Source of the DNA: Granulosicoccus sp045110515
GTDB taxonomy: Bacteria; Pseudomonadota; Gammaproteobacteria; Granulosicoccales; Granulosicoccaceae
Assembly: GCA_045110515.1 (NCBI GenBank)
Contig: JBGCGD010000013.1
Coordinates: forward strand, 35,618 to 99,617
Length of the DNA stretch: 64,000 bases
Reading direction: 5' to 3'
Shown here: positions 17,414-26,493 of the stretch, one piece after another
Layout of the letters: each line of letters starts with the position of its first letter
Position numbering within the stretch: the first letter of the stretch is position 1
Position numbers and translations under genes: made by a program
Notes under the pieces: generated by a model
What the model saw: only the letters and a program-made list of their open reading frames with translations
What the model was told of the DNA's origin: nothing
The model's database searches: none

Positions 17414-17431
17414 AACACCTAAAGAGGTGTT
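17414..17431 (-). terminator. Short hairpin right after groEL
   Basis: AACACCT (17414-17420) and AGGTGTT (17425-17431) form a 7-bp stem with a 4-base loop, 3 bases beyond the groEL stop. It has no good T-run on the minus strand, so it is either a weak first terminator or an mRNA 3'-end stabiliser before the strong hairpin at 17352-17377. Confidence 0.5.
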
Positions 17432-17434
17432 TAA

Positions 17435-19078
17435 TTACATCATGCCGCCCATTCCACCCATTCCACCCATATCAGGCATGCCACCAGCTGGCGCATCATC
17501 CTTTGGAGTGTCAGCGATCATGCACTCAGTTGTGATCATAAGACCCGCAACAGATGCAGCGTTCTGAAGAGCGTAACGAGTTACTTTAGTTGGATCTAGG
17601 ATACCCAGCTCAACCATGTCACCGTATTCGCCGTTAGCGGCGTTGTAACCGAAGTTACCTGAACCGTCACGTACCTTAGCAACCACTACTGAAGGCTCGC
17701 CGCCCGCGTTAGAGACGATCTGGCGTAGAGGCTCTTCCATCGCACGCTTAGCGATACCGATACCGATGTCTTGCTCATGGTTGTCACCCGATACAGCTTC
17801 AACAGCTGCAATAGCGCGAACCAGTGCAGTACCACCACCAGGAACGATACCTTCTTCAACCGCTGCACGAGTTGCATGTAGCGCATCGTCAACACGGTCT
17901 TTCTTTTCTTTCATTTCAACTTCAGTAGCAGCACCAACCTTGATTACCGCAACACCGCCGGCAAGCTTAGCAACACGCTCTTGAAGCTTCTCTTTGTCGT
18001 AGTCAGAAGTCGCTTGGTCGATTTGAGTGCGGATCTGCTCAACTCGCGCTGAGATCTCTTCAGATGAACCAGCACCGTCAACAACGATAGTGTTGTCTTT
18101 GTCGACAGTTACACGCTTGGCAGTACCGAGATCTTCTAGAGTGATCTTGTCCAGAGACAGACCTACTTCTTCAGAGATAACCTGGCCGCCAGTCAGGATA
18201 GCGATATCCTGAAGCATAGCCTTGCGACGATCACCGAAGCCAGGTGCTTTTACTGCACATGTCTTGATGATTCCGCGCATGCTGTTAACAACCAATGTTG
18301 CAAGAGCTTCGCCTTCAACATCTTCAGCGATGATCAACAATGGCTTGCCAGACTTAGCAACTGCTTCCAGCGCTGGGAGCAAATCACGGATGTTGCTGAT
18401 TTTCTTGTCGAACAATAAGACGTATGGGTCTTCCAGTTCTGCAGTCATTGCATCCTGGTTGTTGACGAAGTAAGGAGAGAGGTAACCACGGTCGAACTGC
18501 ATACCTTCTACAACGTCAAGTTCGTTGTCGAGTGACTTGCCTTCTTCAACAGTGATAACGCCTTCTTTACCGACTTTCGCCATTGCTTCAGCAATGATGT
18601 TACCGATTGATTCGTCGCTGTTGGCAGAGATAGAACCAACCTGAGCAACGGCTTTCTCGTCGTTGCAAGGCTTAGACATGTTAGCTAGCTCGGCCGTAGC
18701 TGCAGCAACTGCTTTGTCGATACCACGCTTGAGATCCATAGGATTCATGCCAGCAGCAACAGACTTCAGACCTTCGCGAACGATGCTCTGAGCCAGAACC
18801 GTCGCTGTAGTGGTTCCGTCACCTGCGATGTCAGAAGTTTGCGAAGCAACTTCTTTAACCATCTGGGCGCCCATGTTTTCGAACTTGTCTTCAAGTTCGA
18901 TTTCTTTGGCAACTGAAACACCATCTTTTGTAACGGTAGGTGCGCCGAACGACTTGTCCAGTACGACGTTACGGCCCTTAGGACCTAATGTTACTTTTAC
19001 GGCATTAGCCAGGACGTCAACGCCCTTAAGCATACGTTGGCGAGCCGAATCGGAAAAACGGACTTCTTTGGCACTCAT
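17435..19078 (-). CDS. groEL: 60 kDa chaperonin GroEL
   Basis: Double-ring ATP-dependent folding chamber. At 547 aa it is full length, starting MSAKEVRFSDSARQRMLKGV, with LGPKGRNVVLDKSFGAP, the ATP-binding GDGTTTATVLAQ, the family signature AAVEEGIVPGGG, and a typical GGM-repeat tail (DMGGMGGMGGMM). It lies 86 bases after groES in one operon, with a hairpin terminator behind it. Confidence 0.99.
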   Translation of the reverse strand: MSAKEVRFSDSARQRMLKGVDVLANAVKVTLGPKGRNVVLDKSFGAPTVTKDGVSVAKEIELEDKFENMGAQMVKEVASQTSDIAGDGTTTATVLAQSIVREGLKSVAAGMNPMDLKRGIDKAVAAATAELANMSKPCNDEKAVAQVGSISANSDESIGNIIAEAMAKVGKEGVITVEEGKSLDNELDVVEGMQFDRGYLSPYFVNNQDAMTAELEDPYVLLFDKKISNIRDLLPALEAVAKSGKPLLIIAEDVEGEALATLVVNSMRGIIKTCAVKAPGFGDRRKAMLQDIAILTGGQVISEEVGLSLDKITLEDLGTAKRVTVDKDNTIVVDGAGSSEEISARVEQIRTQIDQATSDYDKEKLQERVAKLAGGVAVIKVGAATEVEMKEKKDRVDDALHATRAAVEEGIVPGGGTALVRAIAAVEAVSGDNHEQDIGIGIAKRAMEEPLRQIVSNAGGEPSVVVAKVRDGSGNFGYNAANGEYGDMVELGILDPTKVTRYALQNAASVAGLMITTECMIADTPKDDAPAGGMPDMGGMGGMGGMM

Positions 19079-19164
19079 TGAAATGCAATCCTCATTAATT
19101 TGTTGAATAAAACCGGCAGGAGATGGGGTCTCGACTGACGGTCAGAACGGTTTGTTACCGGTGG

Positions 19165-19452
19165 TTACTCGAAGACACCCATGATGTCGTCTTCACGCAT
19201 TACCAGTACTTCTTCACCGTCAACCTTGATTTCGGTGCCAGAATATTTACCAAATAACACTTGATCACCCACTTTTACGTCTAAAGGGCGCACATCACCG
19301 TTTTCAGCGACTTTGCCCTTACCCACTGACAGTACTTCACCACGAACTGGCTTTTCAGTAGCTGAGTCAGGGATCACAATGCCACCGGCACTCGTGCGCT
19401 CTTCTTCCATGCGCTTGACGACCACGCGGTCATGCAACGGACGAATGTTCAT
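19165..19452 (-). CDS. groES: 10 kDa co-chaperonin GroES
   Basis: Heptameric lid of the GroEL chamber. Protein of 95 aa starting MNIRPLHDRVVVKR, with the mobile loop EERTSAGGIVIPDSATEKP, VGDQVLFGKYSGTE and the closing EDDIMGVFE. A CGGAG ribosome binding site precedes the ATG. Its promoter and CIRCE operator are at 19504-19558. Confidence 0.99.
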   Translation of the reverse strand: MNIRPLHDRVVVKRMEEERTSAGGIVIPDSATEKPVRGEVLSVGKGKVAENGDVRPLDVKVGDQVLFGKYSGTEIKVDGEEVLVMREDDIMGVFE

Positions 19453-19503
19453 ACCAATACGACTCCGATAAAATTCAATTGTTAGGAAAATGACTCAAGG
19501 GCT

Positions 19504-19531
19504 GTTAGCACTCACCCTCGACGAGTGCCAA
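19504..19531 (-). promoter_or_regulatory. CIRCE operator (HrcA binding site) of groESL
   Basis: TTAGCACTC (19504-19512 region), nine-base spacer, GAGTGCCAA. The consensus is TTAGCACTC-N9-GAGTGCTAA, so 17 of 18 arm bases match. It lies 51 bases before the groES start and abuts the -10 box, the usual position for repression by HrcA. hrcA itself is not in the window. Confidence 0.93.
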
Positions 19532-19558
19532 TTCTAATGTCGCTTTCTACAATATCAA
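19531..19558 (-). promoter_or_regulatory. Sigma-70-like promoter of groESL
   Basis: Reading the minus strand, TTGATA (19558-19553) is followed after 16 bases by TAGAAT (19536-19531). Both are close to consensus. The -10 directly abuts the CIRCE element, so bound HrcA would block initiation. I did not see a sigma-32 pair, which suggests heat induction mainly through HrcA release. Confidence 0.75.
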
Positions 19559-19583
19559 GCCTCGGGGCCAAGAATTTTTCACC

Positions 19584-20183
19584 CTAGTCGTCAATATGGC
19601 GGAATTCTGCATCAATAACGTCACCATCACGGCTGGACTTGCCCAAATCCGGCCGGGGTTGACCGCCCGGGGGGACATTGCTGGTGGAGACTGATTCTTC
19701 GGATTTCTGTGCCCCTTGCGTGGTGCCAGACCCTACTGTCGTGCCACCTGAACGTCCGCTCTGCCCGCCAGCTTGATCAAATCCGGGACCGAACCCGGGG
19801 CCAAACCCTGCTCCCATGCCACCGCTGACACCCACAACTGAACGGGCAGCTATTTTCTTGGCCATCCACTGACGGCTCCAAGGCAGCAGACAAGCAAATC
19901 CAAAAGCATCAGTGACAAAACCGGGAGTGAGCAGTAACACCCCGCCGACCATCAAAAGAACCCCTTCGAGCATTTGCTGCGCCGGCATCTCTCCAGCCAC
20001 CATGCGCTGCCGGGCTTTGTTGAGAGTAGCCAAGCCTTGTTGACGCAACATGGCAGTACCTAAAACCGCTGTCAGCACCACGATTCCAAGCGTGGGGAAC
20101 CAGCCGAGGGCCTCACCGACTCGCAGCAATACCGCGATTTCTATAATCGGCATCGCGATGAATAAGATCAATGCAAACGGCAT
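19584..20183 (-). CDS. fxsA: FxsA family membrane protein
   Basis: Inner membrane protein of 199 aa with three or four helices in the first 110 residues. FxsA signatures: MPIIEIAVLLRVGEALGW, VVLTAVLGTAMLRQQG, and GVLLLTPGFVTDAFGF. The tail is a Gly/Ser-rich low-complexity segment longer than usual (from about residue 120). In E. coli FxsA interferes with F-plasmid exclusion of phage T7; its normal role is unknown. It lies upstream of groES and divergent from dsbD; fxsA beside groESL is common in gammaproteobacteria. Confidence 0.9.
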   Translation of the reverse strand: MPFALILFIAMPIIEIAVLLRVGEALGWFPTLGIVVLTAVLGTAMLRQQGLATLNKARQRMVAGEMPAQQMLEGVLLMVGGVLLLTPGFVTDAFGFACLLPWSRQWMAKKIAARSVVGVSGGMGAGFGPGFGPGFDQAGGQSGRSGGTTVGSGTTQGAQKSEESVSTSNVPPGGQPRPDLGKSSRDGDVIDAEFRHIDD

Positions 20184-20376
20184 TACATACTCCTAAGATG
20201 GTTCAGGAACCTATTGCTCCAAAGCGACTCTTACTAGAGCTTGGCGCCTTACGCTCCCTGGTTGGCGAAAGGATTGCTACCAGTATCCTCTACAATGCGT
20301 GCGTCAACTAAAGAGCCTCACAGCGGGCATTGTATCAACCCAGTGGTCCAGAACGACCCCACTAGCAAATTCAGCC

Positions 20377-22854
20377 ATGCACAAGGATTTACCTAAGCTG
20401 CAAAGAAAACGATGGGCTGCGGCGCTGCTCATCTCAGCGCTATTGGCGCTTGTGCTTCTCTCTATCCGCGCTCCGGCCCTCGGAAACCTCCTCAAAGGTA
20501 ACCCCGAGCCTCTCCCGCCTGAAGTCGCTTTTGTGCCCAGTTTAGGCAAAGCGTCAGGCGAAGCGCTCACAGTAAATTTCGATATTGAAGAGGGATATTA
20601 TCTTTACCGAGATAAAACCTCTTTTAAAGTGGAGTCCGTTGAATCCGTATCCGCACTGTCCTCGATCGTGTCCGATGCAGCGGTAAACCTCGGGAAACCT
20701 AAATTCCCTGAAGCGCAAATCCTCACAGATGACTATTTCGGCGAAATGTCGATTTACCGAAAATCAGTGAGCATAGAAATTCCTTACTCCACACTCTCAC
20801 CGGTTAAATCCGGAATCCTGGCCGTTAAATATCAGGGTTGCGCAGATATCGGCCTGTGTTACCCGCCCACGACCGTCTCAATTCCATTCGAACTTCCCGT
20901 TTCTGCAAAATCATCAATAGCTGCCACCGTGTCGGCAAGTTTGGGTCTGACGCAGCCGAGTGCCCCTTTACCCAGTTCTCTGGCATCACCCTTTGAAGGT
21001 AATAGTGCAGACGCAAATATTTTTGGAACAAGCAGTGTGCAAGATGACCTACTGCCACCTGAACTAGCCTATCTACCGCAAATATCATCAGCTAATTATC
21101 AAAACATTGGCGTACGTTGGTATATCGAACCCGGCTACTACCTTTACAGGCACAAACTTTCGTTCGAGCTTGAGAACCTGCCCGGCGCTGTTATTGGAGC
21201 AGTCAATCTGGACCCGGGTGTTGATCAACACGATGAGTTCTTTGGCAAGGTAAAAGTTTTCCGTGATATCGCCAATGCTCGATTAGACATAAAGGGTGTT
21301 GGCGCGGACACGCTCACAACCGATAGTAATTTAATTATTAGTTACCAAGGGTGTGCTGATATCGGTGTGTGTTTCCCACCTAGTAAAGTGAGTCTGCCGT
21401 TAAGCCTTGATGCGGATTCACCTGACGCACCAGTAGTTGCTGCTAATGTTTCTTCGGCGATCATCAACGGCGACGAGTCCAAACAACTCATCGCTGACAA
21501 CACCACCGGCGCGGCTGCACCGGAAGGGCAATCAGAGCAAGATCGCTTATTCACTATGTTGGGCAACAATAGTCTATGGCTTACGGTTGCCACTTTTTTC
21601 GGATTCGGAATTCTTCTAGCGTTCACTCCCTGCGTGCTGCCCATGGTCCCCATTTTGTCTAGCCTGATCGTTGGACAGGGAGACAAGATGAGTACGTTTA
21701 GAGCGTTTCAGTTGTCGCTTATTTATGTGCTTGTCATGGCGACAACCTATGCCATCGTGGGTGTCATCGTCGGGTTGTCCGGTTACAACGTACAAGCTTT
21801 CCTACAAAACCCCTGGGTACTGTCTGGTATTGCGGCCTTGTTCGTAGTTTTATCGTTATCCATGTTCGGGTTTTACGAGCTACAGATGCCTGTGCGGCTT
21901 CAAGAAAAGCTCACGAAGTGGTCGAACAAACAAGGCGGCGGCCAAGCCTCAGGGGTGGCTGCCATGGGCTTTATTTCAACACTGATTGTCGGGCCGTGTA
22001 TTACTGCACCTCTGGCCGGTGCGCTTATTTACATTGCTAAAACAGGCGATGCTGTTATTGGAGGCGCGGCATTATTCGCACTAGGCCTTGGTATGGGCGC
22101 GCCGTTGCTACTGATCGGAACATCAGCGGGTAAATTTGTACCCAAAGCAGGTGCTTGGATGAATGCCGTGAAATACGTCTTCGGTATCACCATGCTAGGT
22201 ATGGCCGTGTACATGATTTCGCGATTCATACCGTCCACTGTCACAATGGCGCTCTATGGCGTTCTCGCCTTGTTTAGCGGCATTTACTTTGGCGCGACTG
22301 ACACGCTTACACGTGACAGCAGCGGATGGCAGAGATTCGGCAAAGCACTCGGCCTTGTTGTTCTGCTGTATGGCGTTGCATTGCTGATTGGTGCGCTTTC
22401 CGGAAATGGCAGTTACACAACTCCCCTGCGCGGGATAGCATCAAACAACACAAGCAACACCAATTCTGAGGAACACGGCCTCGCATTTGCGCCTGTTAAG
22501 AGTGTGTCTGAGCTTAACCAAATTGTGGCCCAGGCAAGTCGAGAGAACCGACCCGTCATGCTCGATTTTTATGCAGACTGGTGTATCAGCTGCAAAGAGA
22601 TGGAAGCATTTACCTTCACGGATAGCACGGTGCAAGACCTTTTAAGAAATGCCGTGGTTATTCAAGCCGACGTAACTGCGAATGATGACCTTGACCAAGA
22701 AATGCTAAAGCATTTTGATCTATTCGGACCGCCGGGTATTATTTTTTACGACACAGAAGGTTATGAAATTCGGTCCGCACGTGTAGTCGGCTTTATGTCA
22801 GCGGAAAAATTCAGCTCGCACCTACAACGACACCTGGGTGGGGCGCGAATTTAG
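20377..22854 (+). CDS. dsbD: Thiol:disulfide interchange protein DsbD with duplicated N-terminal domain
   Basis: Moves electrons from cytosolic thioredoxin to periplasmic substrates. From the ATG at 20377 it is 825 aa, far longer than the usual 560-600. After a signal segment (AALLISALLALVLL) come two nDsbD-like domains, each with PPE(V/L)A...P, GYYLYR, and a Cys pair: Cys155/Cys161 in GCADIGLCYPP and Cys326/Cys332 in GCADIGVCFPP. Then an eight-helix domain with Cys419 (TPCVLP) and Cys541 (GPCITAP), and a C-terminal thioredoxin domain with Cys736/Cys739 (WCISC). All redox cysteines are present. A GTG at 20299 is an alternative start but would add a non-signal-like extension. Divergent from fxsA. 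Confidence 0.95.
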   Translation: MHKDLPKLQRKRWAAALLISALLALVLLSIRAPALGNLLKGNPEPLPPEVAFVPSLGKASGEALTVNFDIEEGYYLYRDKTSFKVESVESVSALSSIVSDAAVNLGKPKFPEAQILTDDYFGEMSIYRKSVSIEIPYSTLSPVKSGILAVKYQGCADIGLCYPPTTVSIPFELPVSAKSSIAATVSASLGLTQPSAPLPSSLASPFEGNSADANIFGTSSVQDDLLPPELAYLPQISSANYQNIGVRWYIEPGYYLYRHKLSFELENLPGAVIGAVNLDPGVDQHDEFFGKVKVFRDIANARLDIKGVGADTLTTDSNLIISYQGCADIGVCFPPSKVSLPLSLDADSPDAPVVAANVSSAIINGDESKQLIADNTTGAAAPEGQSEQDRLFTMLGNNSLWLTVATFFGFGILLAFTPCVLPMVPILSSLIVGQGDKMSTFRAFQLSLIYVLVMATTYAIVGVIVGLSGYNVQAFLQNPWVLSGIAALFVVLSLSMFGFYELQMPVRLQEKLTKWSNKQGGGQASGVAAMGFISTLIVGPCITAPLAGALIYIAKTGDAVIGGAALFALGLGMGAPLLLIGTSAGKFVPKAGAWMNAVKYVFGITMLGMAVYMISRFIPSTVTMALYGVLALFSGIYFGATDTLTRDSSGWQRFGKALGLVVLLYGVALLIGALSGNGSYTTPLRGIASNNTSNTNSEEHGLAFAPVKSVSELNQIVAQASRENRPVMLDFYADWCISCKEMEAFTFTDSTVQDLLRNAVVIQADVTANDDLDQEMLKHFDLFGPPGIIFYDTEGYEIRSARVVGFMSAEKFSSHLQRHLGGARI

Positions 22855-23016
22855 CGTTTACACCATCATCCGACTCACACGTGGCCCTTTTTGCAATAGT
22901 TAAGCGCAGTTGGCGTTATTTCTGCGTATCTGGTTAAGTCCACTGAGGGTTTCCTCGGAGGGAAACTCATTAAAACAACCAGCCATTGGCGTTCCAATGC
23001 CTCCGGACGCAGTCAT

Positions 23017-24621
23017 ATGCTCAATACCCTTGATAGCAAACAAACCAACGCACCAAGGAGCGCAAACCTTCTCCGTCCGAAAGTACGGCGCTTTGCAGTT
23101 ACAGAAGCTTTACTGCTCCTAAGCTTCGCAAGTTACAGCAGCTTTGCTCAAACAAGTGAAGAGCCGGAAACGGAGTGGGTAGAATCAGCCGAGCTCTGGC
23201 GGGCTCATGTAGACGATATATCGGAACAGCTAACCGCCCCTGCCATGAATCATTGTGAGGGCTTGGTTAGCCACAATGAACCCGTTGTGGTTGCCCCCAT
23301 CAGCCAGTCACCTTATATGAATCTGTATTTGGATCCGGCATTCAACACCCGCAACCGACGAATCACAAATAGTCAGACAGAACAGGTGCACCGCCCCATG
23401 ACAAATTCTGCGGACGCCTGGAACAACGACGAGAGTCTGCTGATTTTGCATCGATTCGATAAAGCAGACCCGACACCAAAATTCGTATTGATGGATGGCA
23501 ATAACTATCAAACGCTGGGCGATCTGAACATACCGGCTGTTGCCAACGACACTGTCTACTGGAGTCAGTACAACCCGCTATCTGTGTTCTATGTCGACAA
23601 TCATGAGCAAGCCGGTCAGTTAAAGCGGTTTGATATTGCATCCGGTACACAGGAAGTCATTGCGGACTTCGCGCCAATTTGCGAAGCCAACGGTTTCCCA
23701 GCCAATCAGGGCATTTTCACAAAACCGTCATTAGACGATGAACTGTTTGCCTATCAATGCGGCCAAAAAAATGGGAAAGCCCTGGCAGTATCCTATGAAT
23801 ACACAAGCGACGAATACCATTCACTGGCAATAGGCGCAGACACTCAATGGCCACTGACTGCAACCCTTCAGGCAATGCCAGAAGGAAATGGTTTCTGGCT
23901 TCAAGATGTACCGTTAACCAATTCATTAGACGTTGGTTCCAACTCAACACAACTTGAAGCTCTTACAGCATCCAACGGGAAAACAATTTCGATGTTCGAC
24001 CAGCAGTCATCGAACTGGAAAGCCCTAGCGACCATGGGCTATGGAGAATTCCAATACTTTGCTAATGAGCAACCGGCGCCCGCCTACTTCTCAGAAATAG
24101 TGTTAGTGAACACAGAGGACTCTGAACAGGCTGGCCTGTGTAGAGTTGCTCATCATCGCTCATTTGGACGTGAGGCTTCCAATGCGGGCTACAACGCGAT
24201 GTTGGGCGAAAGCGTTGCGACGCAGAGCCCATCCGGTAGCAGAGTGCTTTTCAACTCAGACTGGTATGACAACGGTTCGGTAGATACTTATGCGATTGAA
24301 CTGCCCTCCTTTACTCGCCTGCAATTAGCGGGGGAATGGGCAGATAAACAGACACCATCAATGATGACACGCATTACGCAGGCAGGCTCAAAGTTCGCTT
24401 ATAGCCGAGCACTGGTTTCTGAAAATGAAACGCCCGTGATAACGACCGGTACTGGTCGTATCAATGGTCGTAGCATTCATCTGAAATACACCACCAAGGT
24501 GTCAGACAAAAAAGTGACTGGAGAATGTAGTGGCACAGTTCAAAACGACATAAACGACATCGCGTTTGAATGTACCGACAACCATTTCGGAACGTCGACT
24601 TATAACCTTGTCAGGCAATAA
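23017..24621 (+). CDS. Secreted protein of unknown function, probably beta-propeller-like
   Basis: Protein of 534 aa with a signal peptide preceded by a long basic N-region (VTEALLLLSFASYSSFAQ, near residue 45). I do not recognise the family. The mature part has recurring blocks such as YWSQYNPLSVFYVDN, DELFAYQCG and SPSGSRVLFNSDWYDNG, the last resembling TolB/WD40 propeller repeats (SPDG-type). Two or three cysteines are scattered. The last 70 residues look like a small beta domain. It lies 162 bases after dsbD with no clear terminator between, so a periplasmic or exported substrate is plausible. It converges with the MFS gene, 4 bases between stops. Confidence 0.8.
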   Translation: MLNTLDSKQTNAPRSANLLRPKVRRFAVTEALLLLSFASYSSFAQTSEEPETEWVESAELWRAHVDDISEQLTAPAMNHCEGLVSHNEPVVVAPISQSPYMNLYLDPAFNTRNRRITNSQTEQVHRPMTNSADAWNNDESLLILHRFDKADPTPKFVLMDGNNYQTLGDLNIPAVANDTVYWSQYNPLSVFYVDNHEQAGQLKRFDIASGTQEVIADFAPICEANGFPANQGIFTKPSLDDELFAYQCGQKNGKALAVSYEYTSDEYHSLAIGADTQWPLTATLQAMPEGNGFWLQDVPLTNSLDVGSNSTQLEALTASNGKTISMFDQQSSNWKALATMGYGEFQYFANEQPAPAYFSEIVLVNTEDSEQAGLCRVAHHRSFGREASNAGYNAMLGESVATQSPSGSRVLFNSDWYDNGSVDTYAIELPSFTRLQLAGEWADKQTPSMMTRITQAGSKFAYSRALVSENETPVITTGTGRINGRSIHLKYTTKVSDKKVTGECSGTVQNDINDIAFECTDNHFGTSTYNLVRQ

Positions 24622-24625
24622 GAGG

Positions 24626-25843
24626 CTAAACGGACAATACTTGTTTACCCGAAAAATAGGCTAACGCCGCACCGAATACTGCCATCAGAAACAACGTTAT
24701 ACCTGCTGCAAACCAGACGTTAAATAAGTCTACGACACCAGGCACTACGATTCCTCCCACGAGCATACCGGTACCGGACAACTGCATCATAAATCCAACC
24801 AGAATTCCCACGGAAGATGGATGGCTTGCAGCCTTGGGCATAATCGAAAAAAGAACCCCCGGCACAATTCCACCAACAATGGAAAACGCCACGGCCGCGG
24901 TGATGCGCATTGAGGTATTCGGCCATGGCGCGAATACCAACAAGGCACAAAGGCCGCCGCCCATCAGCCCGATGATAAGCAACCTAATATAACCAACACC
25001 CTTACGCGATAATACGCCGACCAATATGCTGCCAAGCGCATTGCATATCATGACTAAGGCGACAATAGTACTGACGACCTCTAGCGTAAGGCTAGACGTC
25101 TCCACCAGCAGCAGCGGCAAGTAAGACACCAACGGAATGTATCCGAAGGAATAAACAAAGAAGCATCCGCTTAAAAGCCAGACAACGGGTTTAGCTAGAT
25201 CGGCATAGCTACCCTTAAGCGTGTTTCGGTTAAGCTGAATTAGGTATGCACGATGACTTCTCGTCACAACAGCCACCGAGCAAGCAGCGAGCAAGGAGAT
25301 CGCACTTGCAACCCACCATGAAAGTTGCCAACCGCCCATTGATTGAAGTTGTGGCGCTAATAACAACATACTGCCTGCCCCGACGGGTAAAAACGATGCC
25401 CAGAACGCCATAACAAACGACCGGTCTTTGGACGCGCTGAGCGCAGATATCAACGATGGCAAAACAATCACGGAAATAATCCAACCCAAACCTTCTATTG
25501 AGCGTCCAATTAACAATAACGGCAAACCATCAGCAAACGAGCCCAACAAGGCACCGACACCCACAGTGCCCACACCGACGATGGCAAACGGTACGTAGCC
25601 TAGACGCCTTATCAGCACCCCAAGCAATAATCCACTGGTGGCAATGAGGATGGAATACAACGAAATGATGAAGCCCGTTTGAGTCAGGCTGAGCTGCCAT
25701 TGTTCGCGAATGAGAGGAATCGCGACCGGCACCTTACCGATATGCAGGCCTGTGGTACAGCCGGCTAGGTACAGTACGATCACTGCTCCCCACGCGGTTC
25801 GCGGCTCCAGGCCATTCGTAGGCTCGTTGTTTAATTGACTCAC
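24626..25843 (-). CDS. MFS transporter
   Basis: Twelve-helix major facilitator protein of about 405 aa, with the MFS loop-2 motif region (GVLIRRLGYVPF) and a related loop in the second half (GVLSRKGVGYIRLL). LAGCTTGLHIGKVPVAIPLIREQW at the first helix fits the CynX/NimT-like or general drug/anion exporter groups; the substrate is not evident. I chose the GTG at 25843, which shares one base with the TAG stop of the glycosylase (TAGTG) and suggests translational coupling. An ATG at 25873 would overlap the upstream gene by 31 bases. Confidence 0.88.
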   Translation of the reverse strand: MSQLNNEPTNGLEPRTAWGAVIVLYLAGCTTGLHIGKVPVAIPLIREQWQLSLTQTGFIISLYSILIATSGLLLGVLIRRLGYVPFAIVGVGTVGVGALLGSFADGLPLLLIGRSIEGLGWIISVIVLPSLISALSASKDRSFVMAFWASFLPVGAGSMLLLAPQLQSMGGWQLSWWVASAISLLAACSVAVVTRSHRAYLIQLNRNTLKGSYADLAKPVVWLLSGCFFVYSFGYIPLVSYLPLLLVETSSLTLEVVSTIVALVMICNALGSILVGVLSRKGVGYIRLLIIGLMGGGLCALLVFAPWPNTSMRITAAVAFSIVGGIVPGVLFSIMPKAASHPSSVGILVGFMMQLSGTGMLVGGIVVPGVVDLFNVWFAAGITLFLMAVFGAALAYFSGKQVLSV

Positions 25844-26466
25844 TAGGCTGTTCGAGTCAGATAGACATGCCATAGAACGCGCGCAGCCACTCCTCGGTAG
25901 GGTGCCCAACGCTTAGCAATGTCATCAAGTTCTGGGTAACTGGGAATGTCTTTTGCCCCAGTGCATTGGGCATAACTCACCACGAGCGCCCGATCACCAC
26001 TAGCCCAAGCATCGCTTCGGCGCAGTGCCATGAGCAAATAAACACCCGCCGTCCAGGGGCCAATACCCCGAATTCGAGTAAGGCTCTGTATCACCTCTTC
26101 ATTTGAGCACCGTCTTAGGGCTTTCAAATCCAGTTCGCCCGAGGCCATGGCTTCCGCTATGGAGCGACAATAGGATACTTTTCTTTCACTGACACCTGCT
26201 TCCCGAAAGGCTGATTCAGGTACTGCAAGAATGTCTGAGGGTGAGACTGTGGGCGCTAGCTTTTTAACCCGGAGCATAACCGCTTTAGCACTAGCCAAAG
26301 AGACCTTCTGCTCTAACACCACGTGAATGAGGGTCTCTAGAGACTGCGTTCGCTGCCACAATGGAGGCGGGCCAAATTCCTCCACTAGACTTTTCATTAA
26401 GGAATCTTGCGCACACAAGCTAGTCACAGCTAGCAGCAGTGTCTCACGCGTGAGTGATTGATACAC
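25843..26466 (-). CDS. AlkA-like DNA-3-methyladenine glycosylase (HhH-GPD)
   Basis: Base-excision glycosylase of 207 aa. HhH-GPD fold: VVLEQKVSLASAKAV, the helix-hairpin-helix LTRIRGIGPWTAGVYLLMAL, and the catalytic Asp in WASGDRALVVSYAQ. It is shorter than E. coli AlkA because the N-terminal TBP-like domain is missing, as in AlkA/MAG1-type enzymes. The frame is open to 26730 but that part overlaps the glucosidase on the other strand; GTG at 26466 is the first sensible start, 27 bases from the divergent glucosidase ATG. It is cotranscribed with the MFS gene. Confidence 0.88.
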   Translation of the reverse strand: MYQSLTRETLLLAVTSLCAQDSLMKSLVEEFGPPPLWQRTQSLETLIHVVLEQKVSLASAKAVMLRVKKLAPTVSPSDILAVPESAFREAGVSERKVSYCRSIAEAMASGELDLKALRRCSNEEVIQSLTRIRGIGPWTAGVYLLMALRRSDAWASGDRALVVSYAQCTGAKDIPSYPELDDIAKRWAPYRGVAARVLWHVYLTRTA

Positions 26467-26493
26467 TATGACAGTTCCATAAGCCGAATAAGC

